A stretch of 47,528 bases of DNA from Vicinamibacteria bacterium. Its GTDB lineage: Bacteria > Acidobacteriota > Vicinamibacteria > Vicinamibacterales > UBA8438. The notes below the pieces were generated by a model that had not been told where the DNA came from, ran no database searches, and was given only the letters and a program-made list of their open reading frames with translations. The stretch spans positions 1 through 47,528 of the forward strand of contig JAJEFC010000315.1 in NCBI GenBank assembly GCA_022820675.1, in the 5' to 3' direction. The translations under genes and the position numbers were made by a program. How positions within the stretch are numbered: the first letter of the stretch is position 1; each line of letters starts with the position of its first letter. Below, piece by piece: positions 9,317-17,288 of this stretch.

Positions 9317-9541
9317 GCGAAGCCGCCGCCGTCAGCGGGGCCGCTGCAGCACGAGGTGGCAGCTCGTGGCCAGGCCCGCCGACCCGGAAGATCATGCACA
9401 TCACGAGCACCCGGTAGCGCACCCGAGTGGTAGTCGCGAAGCCGACGCCGTCAGCGGGGCCGCTGCAGCACGAGGTAGCAGCTCGTGGCCAGGCCCGCCG
9501 ACCCGAAGATCATGCACATCACGAGCACCTGGTAGCGCACC
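9317..9541. repeat. Tandem echo of the permease gene's 3' end (period 119 bp)
   Basis: About 105 bases beginning GCGAAGCCG at 9317 recur beginning GCGAAGCCG at 9436 with only a few differences. The 9436 copy contains the real end of the minus-strand permease gene; the 9317 copy is an orphan downstream of it. The orphan has one extra G (ACCCGGAAG against ACCCGAAG), which breaks the frame. Confidence 0.9.
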
Positions 9542-10152
9542 GCCATGAGGGGGGCGACGCCGGACAGGATCTGGCCGGTCATCATCCCCGGCAGCGACAC
9601 CAGCCCCACCGCGAGCAGCGAGTTGGTCATCGGAATCAGCGCCGTGCTCATGGCCGCGTGCCGCGCTTCGGGGTAGGTGGCGCCGCGCCGGCGCTCGGCC
9701 TGGAACCTCTCGGCCGCGAGGCTGACGGTGTTCATCGAGTTGGCGATGATCATGCCGGCGAGGGGGACGACCAGGCCGGCGTCGTGCCACGGGTTCGCGC
9801 CGAGCACGCCCTGGGTCACCAGGGCCAGCACCGTCAGGGCGCCGACGCCGATGGCCGCGAGCACCGTCGGATAGCGGCCCGCCCGTTCGTCTCCGAGGGG
9901 CCGCAGCGCGATCCAGCCGGCCACGGCGAGCATCACGCCGACCACCGCGAGGGTCACCATCGCCCGCTCCGACCCGAAGATGAACGTCAGCACGTAGCCC
10001 ACCAGCAGGAGCTGGGTGACCATGCGCAGCACCGCGACCACCGCGGTGCGCGTGCCCAGCGACCAGCGGTGGATGATGACGAGGACGGCGAGGACGGGCA
10101 GGAACGCGAGGGCGAGCCGGGTCAGGGGGATGAGCTGGACGGACTCGTTCAT
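9451..10152 (-). CDS. fetB: FetB/UPF0014-family ABC transporter permease
   Basis: A 233-residue polytopic membrane protein with about six hydrophobic segments. It carries the family's signature blocks: NSMNTVSLAAERF in the middle and SLPGMMTGQILSG followed by VRYQVLVMCMIFG near the C-terminus, as in E. coli FetB (YbbM), the permease of a putative iron exporter. ATG at 10152 (MNESVQLIPLTRLA) is preferred over upstream in-frame starts. No FetA-like ATPase is seen nearby, so the partner is elsewhere or absent. The C-terminus is duplicated downstream. Confidence 0.85.
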   Translation of the reverse strand: MNESVQLIPLTRLALAFLPVLAVLVIIHRWSLGTRTAVVAVLRMVTQLLLVGYVLTFIFGSERAMVTLAVVGVMLAVAGWIALRPLGDERAGRYPTVLAAIGVGALTVLALVTQGVLGANPWHDAGLVVPLAGMIIANSMNTVSLAAERFQAERRRGATYPEARHAAMSTALIPMTNSLLAVGLVSLPGMMTGQILSGVAPLMAVRYQVLVMCMIFGSAGLATSCYLVLQRPR

Positions 10153-10329
10153 GGTCAACCTGTGGACATGGCCGGCGGGCGACCGGCGGGGGGCCGGCGT
10201 CGTCAAGTCGTGTGGGCAGTGGCGGAAGGGGCGCCCGGCGGACCGGGACGGGTCGCGGTCCGTTGGGGACCAGCAACAGGTAGCCGCCCATCGATCGGAA
10301 GGCAGGCCCCGGTCGAGCGGTCGGGTCGG

Positions 10330-10605
10330 TCAGGACTCGGCGGGCGGCTCCGCCGGCGGGTCGTCGATGGCGAGCTCGCCGCGCTCGGCCTGGGCCAGTA
10401 GGTCGCGGGCCTCCTCGGCCCGGTCCGCCGGCACCAGCACCTCGGCCGCGCCGATGCCGTCGACGGAGATGGCGTGCGTCACCCGCAACGCTTCGCCGCG
10501 AAGCACGCACGGGATGCCGTGGGCCTCGAGGAACGCCTTGATCTGGGCCTCGACGAACTGGCCCTGCACGATGGAGATGACGACGTATCCGTCCGCCTCG
10601 CTCAC
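10330..10605 (-). CDS. DUF2007-like small protein
   Basis: A 91-residue protein: VVISIVQGQFVEAQIKAFLEAHGIPCVLRGE followed by AEVLVPADRAEEARDLLAQA. This beta-alpha-beta arrangement with a final 'V-V---D--EA-ELL' stretch is that of DUF2007 (putative signal-transducing proteins, PII-like fold). An acidic Pro-rich tail (DDPPAEPPAES) follows. The GTG start is preceded by GAGGAGG at good distance. Function unknown. Confidence 0.7.
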   Translation of the reverse strand: MSEADGYVVISIVQGQFVEAQIKAFLEAHGIPCVLRGEALRVTHAISVDGIGAAEVLVPADRAEEARDLLAQAERGELAIDDPPAEPPAES

Positions 10606-10629
10606 GGGTCCTCCTCGGGGTGATCCCGG

Positions 10630-10667
10630 CCAGGAGCCCGCGCCGACGAAGGGGCGCGGGCTCCTGG
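10630..10667. repeat. Perfect 15-bp-arm palindrome (REP-like element)
   Basis: CCAGGAGCCCGCGCC, an 8-base spacer, then GGCGCGGGCTCCTGG: a perfect inverted repeat between the NIPSNAP and DUF2007 genes. It could terminate or stabilise the upstream minus-strand transcript, but no T-run follows. Similar imperfect palindromes occur at 30970, 31052 and 41296, so it looks like one member of an intergenic repeat family. Confidence 0.8.
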
Positions 10668-10711
10668 CGGGTCGGTTGCCCGGCGACGAGCCGCAGGGCG
10701 ACGCTGGCGGG

Positions 10712-11152
10712 CTACTTCAGGGGCGAGTAGTCGGTCGCGTCCATGAACACCGCTTCGACGCCGCTCACGATGCGGCCGTCGACCTGCGACGCGCGGGACA
10801 CCTCCGCCCACTCGGGGTCGGCGCGGAAGCTGTCCCAGTTCTCGGCCGCCTGCTCGCGGCTGTCGTGCGAGATGATGTAGATGAGCGTGTTGTCCGAGGC
10901 CGGGGCGTCCTGCGGCACCCAGTAGCCCACGTTGCTCATGCCGTGCTTCTCGAAGATCCGCATCGTGTGGTCGCGGAACCGGGCCTCGAGGTTCGGCAGC
11001 TTGCCCTCGGGGGCGGTGTAGGTCCTGAGCTCGAAGACCTTGCTCCCCTGGGCGTGAACGGCGTTGTCGGCCTGCCACAGCGTTCCGGCCGCGAAGCCGG
11101 CGACGAACACCGCGGTGACGAACACGACGAGATGGCGGGTCTTGATGGTCAT
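10712..11152 (-). CDS. NIPSNAP-family protein with N-terminal membrane signal
   Basis: A 146-residue protein. The first 30 residues (MTIKTRHLVVFVTAVFVAGFAAGTLW) form a signal peptide or anchor. The remainder is a dimeric alpha-beta barrel of NIPSNAP type: FELRTYTAPEGKLPNLEARFRDH, IFEKHGMSNVGYWVP and LIYIISHDSREQAAENWDSFRADPEW. Substrate unknown. The ATG overlaps the stop of the upstream Nudix gene (ATGA), so translation is probably coupled. Confidence 0.85.
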   Translation of the reverse strand: MTIKTRHLVVFVTAVFVAGFAAGTLWQADNAVHAQGSKVFELRTYTAPEGKLPNLEARFRDHTMRIFEKHGMSNVGYWVPQDAPASDNTLIYIISHDSREQAAENWDSFRADPEWAEVSRASQVDGRIVSGVEAVFMDATDYSPLK

Positions 11153-11592
11153 GATGGCTCCTTGCTGACGATTCGTGTCGACGCCTGCCGGAACACGGCC
11201 TCGACGGGCCGGCCGGCGAGCAGCTTCTCCGCGCGGCGGACGGAAACCCAGCGCCGTTGCCGGAGCGATTGCTCCTCCCAAGCGTCGTCCACCCGATCGA
11301 CATGCATCAGGTAGACGGCGACGCGGTAACGGCCGCCCTGCTTCGCGATGTCATAGTAACCGACCGGGCCGCCCACGACACGCCCGTGGATGCCCGCTTC
11401 CTCGCGAGCCTCCTTGACCGCGGTCTCCGGCGCGGTGTCGCCGGGCTCGATGAACCCCTTGGGAACGGTCCATCGGCCGGCCCTGACAGTCGTGATCAGG
11501 CAAATCTCGACCGCGCCTTCGCGGTGTCTGAACGGGACCGCCGCCGCCTGCTGCGAGGCCCGGTCGCCGGACGGATGCGCTTGCCGAGGCAT
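11149..11592 (-). CDS. Nudix hydrolase
   Basis: A 147-residue protein with a near-canonical Nudix box, GFIEPGDTAPETAVKEAREEAGI. The consensus Glu after Gly-x5 is Asp and the Arg of REUxEE is Lys, both tolerated changes. It begins MPRQAHPSGDRASQQAAAVPF, consistent with the AVP-type diphosphoinositol/NUDT family fold, and continues through RWTVPKG. ATG at 11592 is preferred because further upstream the frame runs into a tandem repeat. Its 3' end overlaps the NIPSNAP gene. The substrate, a nucleoside diphosphate derivative, cannot be specified. Confidence 0.85.
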   Translation of the reverse strand: MPRQAHPSGDRASQQAAAVPFRHREGAVEICLITTVRAGRWTVPKGFIEPGDTAPETAVKEAREEAGIHGRVVGGPVGYYDIAKQGGRYRVAVYLMHVDRVDDAWEEQSLRQRRWVSVRRAEKLLAGRPVEAVFRQASTRIVSKEPS

Positions 11593-11651
11593 CCCGCCCT
11601 CGTCAGGAGACGGCGACCGGCGACGGGACGAGGCGGCGGGGCGCGGAGGCC

Positions 11652-11745
11652 GGCGGCCGGGACGGGAGGAACGGCACGCGCCGACGGCGGGGCGCTGGGG
11701 CAGGCGGCCGGGACGGGAGGAACGGCACGCCGACGGCGGTCCGCG
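11652..11745. repeat. Short tandem duplication upstream of the Nudix gene (period 51 bp)
   Basis: GGCGGCCGGGACGGGAGGAA and the following CGGCACGC-CGACGGCGG recur at 11652 and 11703, almost identical apart from a two-base difference. It lies in the 248-base gap between the Nudix start and the DUF411 stop, where I see no gene. Confidence 0.8.
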
Positions 11746-11840
11746 CGGCGGCGTGTCGGATGCGTACAAAGAAACGTGCCCTCGAGGAACGGCGCTTCAC
11801 CATGGCTTCCCCGAGGGCGCGCTCCGGTCTGCGGCCGCCG

Positions 11841-12296
11841 CTATTGCGGCATGTGGGTGTTGTAGAGCGCCAGCTCGCCGTCGTCGGTGAACGAGATCAC
11901 CGGGTACTCGCGGTAGAGGGACTTCGGGCCCTCCATGCCCGGCGAGCCCATGGGCATGCCCGGCACCGAGATGCCCGCCACGTCGGGTCGCTCGTCGAGC
12001 AGCCGGCGGATGTCCTCGGCCGGCACGTGACCCTCGATGACGTAGCCGTCGACGAGGCCGGTGTGGCACGAGAAGAGCCGCTGCGGAATCCCCTTCTCCT
12101 GCTTGAGCGGCGTCACGTCAGGCACGTCGGTCGTCTTTACGTTGAAACCCGCTTCCTTGAGATGCAAGACCCATCCCACGCAGCACCCTCAGGTGGGTGA
12201 CTTGTAGACCTCGATGACCGGCTCCTGGGTCTGCACCGCGGTGTGGACCCCGAGGCCGACCACCAGCAACGAGAGAACGGCGAGCAGCGTGCGCAT
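11841..12296 (-). CDS. DUF411 (CopG-type copper protein), candidate selenoprotein with in-frame TGA at codon 36
   Basis: From ATG 12296, preceded by AAGGAG at five bases, the frame encodes a signal peptide (MRTLLAVLSLLVVGLGVHTAVQ), then EPVIEVYKSPT, a TGA at 12191-12189, GCC as Gly-Cys-Cys, and a complete DUF411 domain: LKEAGFNVKTTDVPDVTPLK, SCHTGLVDGYVIEGHVPAEDI, ISVPGMPMGSPGMEGP, ending at TAG. Total 151 codons. DUF411 normally has KSPTCGCC, so TGA stands exactly for the first Cys of the CxCC motif. Family knowledge: the DUF411 protein CopG binds a copper cluster through these cysteines in the periplasm. The frame is intact on both sides and a SECIS-like hairpin follows. Alternatives are a TGC-to-TGA mutation or sequencing error. 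It lies 32 bases downstream of plsC. Confidence 0.8.
12159..12191 (-). promoter_or_regulatory. Candidate bacterial SECIS element directly after the TGA codon
   Basis: Reading the minus strand after the TGA, 17 bases precede an apical loop GGTCTTG closed by GGGATG/CATCTC (six pairs, one G-U), with a further T-A pair below. The E. coli fdhF SECIS has loop AGGUCU starting at nearly the same distance from UGA. Loop sequence GGUCU, its position and the stem are what SelB recognises in that model. The folding was done by eye. Confidence 0.75.
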
Positions 12297-12328
12297 GAAG
12301 GCTCCTTCGTGGTTGTCGCCGTATCAGG

Positions 12329-13117
12329 CTACCCGTTGTGCGGGGGATTGGCAAGCCCGGCCGCTCCGACCACCGCGCGTCGCCCGTTCCGGCCGGGCGG
12401 ACCCGCTTCGAGCGTCTGCTGTATTACGGCCCGGGTGCGGTCGATCAGGCCGTCCACCCCCCGCTCACCGTAGTCGGTGGTGGCGATCGGCTCTCCGATG
12501 ATCACGTCGACCGGGCCGGGCCGCGGGGCCAGGGTGGTCCGGGGCAGGAGGGCGAACGTGCCCAGGATGGTGACGGGGACGACGGGCACGCCGGCCTTGA
12601 GGGCGATGCGGAAGAGGCCCGGCTGGAACGCCTGGAGACGGCCGTCGCGGGTCCGCGTGCCCTCGGGGAACCCGGCCAGCGACCGGCCGTTCCGCACCCC
12701 GTCGATGACCCGCCGCAGGCTGCGCGCGGTCTTGCGCGCATCGCCGCGGTCGATGGGGAAGTGGCCGGCCGTCCAGAGGTGCCAGCCCATGAACGGGACG
12801 TGGAAGAGGCTGCGCTTGGCCACGATGCGGAACGGGTGCGGCAGGTACGCGAACAGCGCCGGGGTGTCGATGAGGCTCGCGTGGTTCGCCACGTACACGT
12901 AGCTCCGGTCCCGCCGCACCCGCTCGGCGCCGTGCACCCGGATGCGGGCGAAGATGGACCACGCCACGAGCCGGCACCACCACCGCGCGCACCAGAACTG
13001 CCGGTCGCCGGTGCGGTCGAAGGGCCAGATGAGGAACGACAGGCTCGCCATGACCACCGTGTGGGCGTACCAGAGCAGGTTCGCGAACGGCGCCCACAGG
13101 TAGACGAGCAGCTTCAC
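12329..13117 (-). CDS. plsC: 1-acyl-sn-glycerol-3-phosphate acyltransferase-like (PlsC family)
   Basis: A 262-residue protein. The N-terminus has a hydrophobic anchor (LLWYAHTVVMASLSFLIWPF). The acyltransferase block I is NHASLID (H-x4-D), followed by FHVPFMGWHLWTAGHFPIDRGD, the substrate-binding FPEGTR block and a VPVTILGT block. It transfers an acyl chain to lysophosphatidic acid or a similar acceptor at the inner membrane. GTG at 13117 is selected because the sequence upstream is a degraded tandem copy of this gene's own 5' end. DUF411 follows after 32 bases. Confidence 0.88.
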   Translation of the reverse strand: MKLLVYLWAPFANLLWYAHTVVMASLSFLIWPFDRTGDRQFWCARWWCRLVAWSIFARIRVHGAERVRRDRSYVYVANHASLIDTPALFAYLPHPFRIVAKRSLFHVPFMGWHLWTAGHFPIDRGDARKTARSLRRVIDGVRNGRSLAGFPEGTRTRDGRLQAFQPGLFRIALKAGVPVVPVTILGTFALLPRTTLAPRPGPVDVIIGEPIATTDYGERGVDGLIDRTRAVIQQTLEAGPPGRNGRRAVVGAAGLANPPHNG

Positions 13118-13240
13118 GGACGGTCGCCGGTGCGGTCGAAGGGCCGGGCGGGGCGCGACGTGGGCGCCGCCGTCCGGACGCACCGGGGCAGGCTCGCGAT
13201 CGCCGCGCAACCGTGGACGAGCGGCCTCGCGGTCGTCGGC
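13002..13240. repeat. Tandem echo of the plsC 5' end (period 119 bp)
   Basis: CGGTCGCCGGTGCGGTCGAA (extending to GGGCC) occurs at 13002 inside plsC and again at 13121 just upstream of its start. The similarity continues, degraded, to about 13240: CAGGCTCGCGATCG near 13190 matches CAGGTTCGCGAACG near 13077, and GACGAGCGGCCTC matches GACGAGCAGCTTC. A 119-bp duplication has therefore placed a decayed copy of the gene's first 38 codons in front of it. Confidence 0.75.
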
Positions 13241-13242
13241 GT

Positions 13243-13938
13243 TCACTGCCGGAGGGCGGACCGGATGTAGATGAGGTCGATGAGCGCTTCCGCCCGCGCC
13301 AGCGGCCCCGGCTGTTCGAGCAGCCCCAGCCGGTCGGCGGGGGCGATGTCGATGAGCTGCGAGATGCCGTTGACGAGGTCCTCGTCGTCGAGGCCGTCGG
13401 GCACCTGCAGCCCGGGGATGCCGAGGGGAATCAGGGCCGCGAGGTCCTCCCGCACGTCGCGCAGCCGGTTGCGGTCGGCGGTGCTGATGGCGTCGCTGAC
13501 GGGCTCGATGTCGGCGAGCCGGTAGGCGCGGCTGTCGTCCTCGCGGAGGATGCGGAACTTGGTCAGGCCGCCGAGCAGGATGTTGTAGCGGCCGTCGGGG
13601 AGCTCGGTGGCCTCGGCGATGACCCCGACGCAGCCTATCGGATGGACGGGGGGGCGCCCCTCGTAGTCGGCCTCGTAGCCGGGCTGGAGCATCACCATCC
13701 CGATCAGGCGGTCGCCCTCCAGGGCGTCCGCGACCATCTCGCGGTAGCGCGCCTCGAAGATGTGCAGGGGGCGGGTGGCGCCGGGGAACAGCATGACGTC
13801 CGGCAGCGGGAAGATCGGGATCGTGCTCGGGAGCGTCGTGGGGGCGAACCCCCGGGTCGTCTCCTGCGCCCCGGCGGGGAGGGGCAGGCACAGCACGCTT
13901 GCGAGTGCGACCACGCCGAGCAGCCGTCTGGCGGTCAT
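13243..13938 (-). CDS. Secreted LON substrate-binding-domain protein
   Basis: A 231-residue protein with signal peptide MTARRLLGVVALASVLCLPLPAGAQ, then a stand-alone LON N-terminal domain: IPIFPLPDVMLFPGATRPLHIFEARYREMV, IGCVGVIAEATELPDGRYNILLGGLTKFRI and a C-terminal helical bundle. There is no AAA or protease domain. Most LON-domain singletons are cytoplasmic; the export signal here is unusual but seems common in Acidobacteriota. ATG at 13938 is chosen by the signal peptide. Role unknown, possibly peptide binding or envelope quality control. Confidence 0.82.
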   Translation of the reverse strand: MTARRLLGVVALASVLCLPLPAGAQETTRGFAPTTLPSTIPIFPLPDVMLFPGATRPLHIFEARYREMVADALEGDRLIGMVMLQPGYEADYEGRPPVHPIGCVGVIAEATELPDGRYNILLGGLTKFRILREDDSRAYRLADIEPVSDAISTADRNRLRDVREDLAALIPLGIPGLQVPDGLDDEDLVNGISQLIDIAPADRLGLLEQPGPLARAEALIDLIYIRSALRQ

Positions 13939-14092
13939 GCCGTGCTCCTTCTCTGGTTCCGGCGGCGGTCTCGATCGGGCGGCGCGTGGGAGGCGGCCCT
14001 CAAGCGGATCCAGGATCCCGTCAGGGCTTTCAACCCCCGTGCTCCGGGTCCGTCCCGGCTCGCAGCCTGCCCGCCAGCCTATCACGGAGCGG

Positions 14093-14228
14093 CAGTCGAT
14101 CCACGCCGCAACGCCGCGGTCTTGCTCGCGATCCCGGTCCCGGTGCAGGCGCGGACAGCTATCGGCGCCGCAACGGCGCAGCCCCGGTCGCGGTGCACGC
14201 GCTGACAGCTATCCACGCCGCAGCGCCG
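14093..14228. repeat. Repeated echoes of the cysteine desulfurase 3' end (about 50-60 bp units)
   Basis: The gene's terminal sequence GACAGCTATCCACGCCGCAG (14205) is echoed at 14154 as GACAGCTATCGGCGCCGCAA and at about 14093 as CAGTCGATCCACGCCGCAAC. The flanking CCCGGTC-CGGTGCA is also shared. The two orphan copies lie downstream of the minus-strand stop, in the gap before the LON gene's promoter region. Confidence 0.7.
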
Positions 14229-15339
14229 CCACCGCGGCGGCGACGGTCTCGATGGCGGTCTCGATCTCGTCGGCGGTGTTGAAGCGGCCGAGCGAGAAGC
14301 GGACGCTGCCGCGGATTCGGGCGTCGTCGCAGCCCATCGCCCCGAGGACGTAGCTGGGCTGGAGGGCGGCGCTGGTGCAGGCCGAGCTCGACGACACCGC
14401 CAGCGCCGGCATCGCCTTCATCAGCTTCGCCCCGTCCACTCCGGCGAAGCTGAGGTTCGTGGTGTTCGCGAGGCGCTCGGCCCGGCGGCCGTTGACCTCG
14501 ACGCCGTCCAACCGGGACTGCAAGGCGGATTCCAGCCGGTCCCGCAACGCGCGGGCGGCGCCGTCTTCAGCGGCCAGGGCGGCGGCGACCCCCATGCCCA
14601 CGATGCCGGGGACGTTGAGGGTGCCCGACCGCAGGCCGCGCTCGTGGCCGCCGCCGTGCAGCAGGGGCTCGCAGCGCACGCGGGGGCCGCGGCGCCGGAC
14701 GAAGAGCATGCCGACGCCCTTCGGCCCGTGGATCTTGTGGGCGCTGGCGCTCAGCAGGTCGACGTGCATGGCGTTCACGTCGATCCGCTCCTTGCCCCAG
14801 GACTGGGTGGCGTCGGTGTGGAACAGGACCCCGCGCTCGCGGCACAGGGCGCCGATGCGGGCGACGGGATGCAGGACGCCGGTCTCGTTGTTGGCGTGCA
14901 TGACCGAAACGAGCAGCGTCCGCTCGGTGATCGCCGCGGCGAGGCGGTCGAGGTCGAGGCGTCCATCGCGGTCGACGCCCAGGTAGGTGACGTCGATCCC
15001 CTCACCCTCCAGGTGCTCGCAGGCGTCGAGGACGGCGCGGTGCTCGGTCGTCACCGTCACCACGTGCCGCTTCTTCGCGTAGGCCGGCGCGTGCGCCACC
15101 CCCTGCAGGGCCAGGTTGTCCGACTCGGTCGCGCCGCTCGTCCACACGATCTCCCGCGGATCGGCGCCGATGACCGCCGCCACCTGCTCGCGTGCGGTCT
15201 CGACGGCGGTCGCCGCGTCGCAGCCCAGGGCGTGATGCCGGCTCGCCGCGTTGCCGAAGCGATCGGTGAGGAACGGCAGCATCGCGTCGAGGACCCGCGG
15301 GTCGAGGGGCGTCGTCGCGTTGTGGTCCAGGTAGATCAT
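14209..15339 (-). CDS. Cysteine desulfurase (NifS/IscS family)
   Basis: A 376-residue PLP enzyme. It opens MIYLDHNATTPLDPRVLDAM, with SGATESDNLAL (cofactor phosphate region), TEHRAVLDAC, MHANNETGVLHP, DATQSWGK and the Schiff-base lysine block SASAHKIHGPKG. The catalytic Cys is in SSSSACTSAALQPSYVL. It abstracts sulfur from cysteine as a persulfide for Fe-S cluster, thiolation or, in principle, selenium chemistry. The last is of interest because a candidate selenoprotein lies 2 kb downstream on the same strand, but the link is speculative. ATG at 15339 is decided by the family N-terminus. Confidence 0.93.
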   Translation of the reverse strand: MIYLDHNATTPLDPRVLDAMLPFLTDRFGNAASRHHALGCDAATAVETAREQVAAVIGADPREIVWTSGATESDNLALQGVAHAPAYAKKRHVVTVTTEHRAVLDACEHLEGEGIDVTYLGVDRDGRLDLDRLAAAITERTLLVSVMHANNETGVLHPVARIGALCRERGVLFHTDATQSWGKERIDVNAMHVDLLSASAHKIHGPKGVGMLFVRRRGPRVRCEPLLHGGGHERGLRSGTLNVPGIVGMGVAAALAAEDGAARALRDRLESALQSRLDGVEVNGRRAERLANTTNLSFAGVDGAKLMKAMPALAVSSSSACTSAALQPSYVLGAMGCDDARIRGSVRFSLGRFNTADEIETAIETVAAAVAALRRG

Positions 15340-15596
15340 CGGAATTATCGGGAGTTGGGCGGCCGCTTCGACGTGACGTGCCCGGAGGGTCTTCGCCGGC
15401 GGGCGGCGGGACTCGACGCAGCGTCGCCACCGGGAGCGTCGGGACCGGAGCACCCGCGGCTGACCACTCGAACGACAGCGTCCGCCTGACGGTGGCGTAC
15501 GGTTCCGCGTCGCTCTCACGTTCAGTGTATACGGTGTCGGGGGGTTCGAGCGTGCAGGGCGTGCAGGGCAGGAGCAGGGCCGGTCGCCCGGTCCGC

Positions 15597-15950
15597 AGGG
15601 CAGGCATCGCACCGATCGGAGACGCGCTCGCGCGCCGGGCATGGTCCACGTGGCCGACGAGACCGCCGGACTGCCCGCCGGGAGGGGTTCGGCACTATCA
15701 TGTGTCGGGACCATGCGGAGGCACCGGGAGGGCATGATGACGGCGAGCCGGAAGGCGGCGTGGTCGAGGGCGTGGCCATCCCCATCCAAGTCTTCACGCT
15801 CGTCGCCCTCGGCGTCCACCTGTTCGACAACCTCGGCCTCGAGGACTTGGCCCGGACCGCGAGCAAGTTGGGCCGCTGGGAGTTCCTCTTCACCGCGTCG
15901 CCCACGCGGTGCCGAACGGCACCGGGTCGGCGATGAACCCGATAGCCGTG
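15597..15950 (+). pseudogene. Truncated copy of the cyclase gene (5' flank joined to 3' end)
   Basis: Bases 15597-15750 match 19221-19370 (upstream region and first codons of the intact cyclase). Bases 15751-15950 match 20110-20310 (its last 65 codons, including VEGVAIPI-VFTLVALGVHLFDN). About 740 bases between are missing. The remaining open piece ends out of frame. Downstream similarity to the intact copy resumes at about 16043-16113 after a roughly 90-base unmatched insert. Confidence 0.88.
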
Positions 15951-16116
15951 TTCCAGCAGCCCGTGTTGGAACCCCGCGTTGCACGGACAGTGGCGGGATG
16001 CATCGCCGCTCGAAATGCGGCGGGGTCTTCCGCCACGGTTGCCAGCCGCGTTCACCTCGTCGGGGTTGGCACTGCCATAGTCGTGGCCCTCGTGTTGCGA
16101 GGGGAGGGAGGTCGTA

Positions 16117-17247
16117 ATGCTGAGCAAGAGACTGTCTCGTGCGGTTCTCATGGCCCTGGTCGCGGTGGCGGGCGCCGCCGCGGCGCCGGCATGGCTGTCC
16201 GGTTCCGAGCTGTCCCGCGAATCGGCCGCCGCGCAAGGTCGCAGCCTGCCGGTCTTCGAGGTCGATGCGGCGTGGCCCACGATTCCTGAGGGAATGAGGC
16301 TGGGCGCGCCGTCCAGCATCGCCATCGACGCGGCGGACAACGTCTGGGTCCTGCACCGCCCGCTGACGCTTCCGGCCGAGGAGGACGCGATGGCGGCGCC
16401 GCCGGTCGTCGTCTTCGATGCGGAAGGCAACTTCATCCGGGCCTGGGGCGGTCCGGGCGACGGGTACGAGTGGCCCCAGCGGGAGCACGGTCTCCACATC
16501 GACCACGAGGGCTTCGTCTGGCTGGGCGGCAACAATTGCCCGACCAACGGCGTGGCCAGGGTCGAGCCGGTCAACGACGACCAGTTGCTGAAGTTCACCC
16601 GGGACGGCGAGCTCGTCATGCAGATCGGCCGCACCGACGGCAGCCGGGGCAACGCCGACATGATGAACGTCCACCGGCCGGCGGACCAGCAGGTCCATCC
16701 TCCGACCAACGAGCTGTTCGTGGCCGACGGCTACGGCAACCGCCGCGTCGCCGTGTTCGACGCCGGGACCGGCCGCTTCAAGCGCAGGTGGGGAGCCTTC
16801 GGCGACACGCCGGTGGACGACGACCAGTGCCAGGTGCAGAACCCGACCAGCTTCTCCGATCCGGGCCCTTCGTACTTCAACGTCCTCCACGCCATCCGGG
16901 TGTCGAACGACGGCCTGGTGTACGCGGCCGACCGCGAGCACCGCCGCGTGCAGGTGTTCACGCTCGGGGGCGCGTTCGTGAGCCAGGTAGTCACGCCCGA
17001 CGCACCCTTCGCGCGCAACCTGGCCCTGTCCCCCGACCCCGAGCAGCAGTTCCTCTACGTCGGCGGCGACGACGGCATCGCCGTCGTCGACCGCGCGACG
17101 CTCGAGATACTCGGAACCGTCCGCCCCGAGGGCATCCTGGGCGCCGGCCACCACATCGCGACCGATTCCCGGGGCAATCTCTACGTCGCGGCGACGGGCG
17201 CGGGCATGCAGAAGCTGACATTCACGGGGATGTCCGGCGCGCAGTGA
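16117..17247 (+). CDS. NHL-repeat beta-propeller protein, secreted
   Basis: A 376-residue protein with signal peptide (LSRAVLMALVAVAGAAAAPAW). It has NHL/peptidyl-amidating-lyase-like blades: PSSIAIDAADNVWVLHR, VVVFDAEGNFIRAWGGPG, HGLHIDHEGFVWLGGNN, ELFVADGYGNRRVAVFDA, LVYAADREHRRVQVFTLGG and NLYVAATGAGMQKL. The fold is a six-bladed propeller; catalytic activity is not evident. Start ATG at 16117 with GGGAGGGAGG upstream. It sits exactly between the truncated cyclase and truncated ligase copies, where the intact block has no gene. Confidence 0.85.
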   Translation: MLSKRLSRAVLMALVAVAGAAAAPAWLSGSELSRESAAAQGRSLPVFEVDAAWPTIPEGMRLGAPSSIAIDAADNVWVLHRPLTLPAEEDAMAAPPVVVFDAEGNFIRAWGGPGDGYEWPQREHGLHIDHEGFVWLGGNNCPTNGVARVEPVNDDQLLKFTRDGELVMQIGRTDGSRGNADMMNVHRPADQQVHPPTNELFVADGYGNRRVAVFDAGTGRFKRRWGAFGDTPVDDDQCQVQNPTSFSDPGPSYFNVLHAIRVSNDGLVYAADREHRRVQVFTLGGAFVSQVVTPDAPFARNLALSPDPEQQFLYVGGDDGIAVVDRATLEILGTVRPEGILGAGHHIATDSRGNLYVAATGAGMQKLTFTGMSGAQ

Positions 17248-17288
17248 CGAGTCGAGCGGACGTTCCTCGGCACCGAGGGCGGTCGGGC

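Noticed and set aside
12180..12191. Treating the DUF411 gene as starting at GTG 12179, downstream of the TGA
   Set aside because: That start has no signal peptide, cuts off the conserved VIEVYKSPT strand and the CxCC motif, and lacks a ribosome site, whereas ATG 12296 has all of these.
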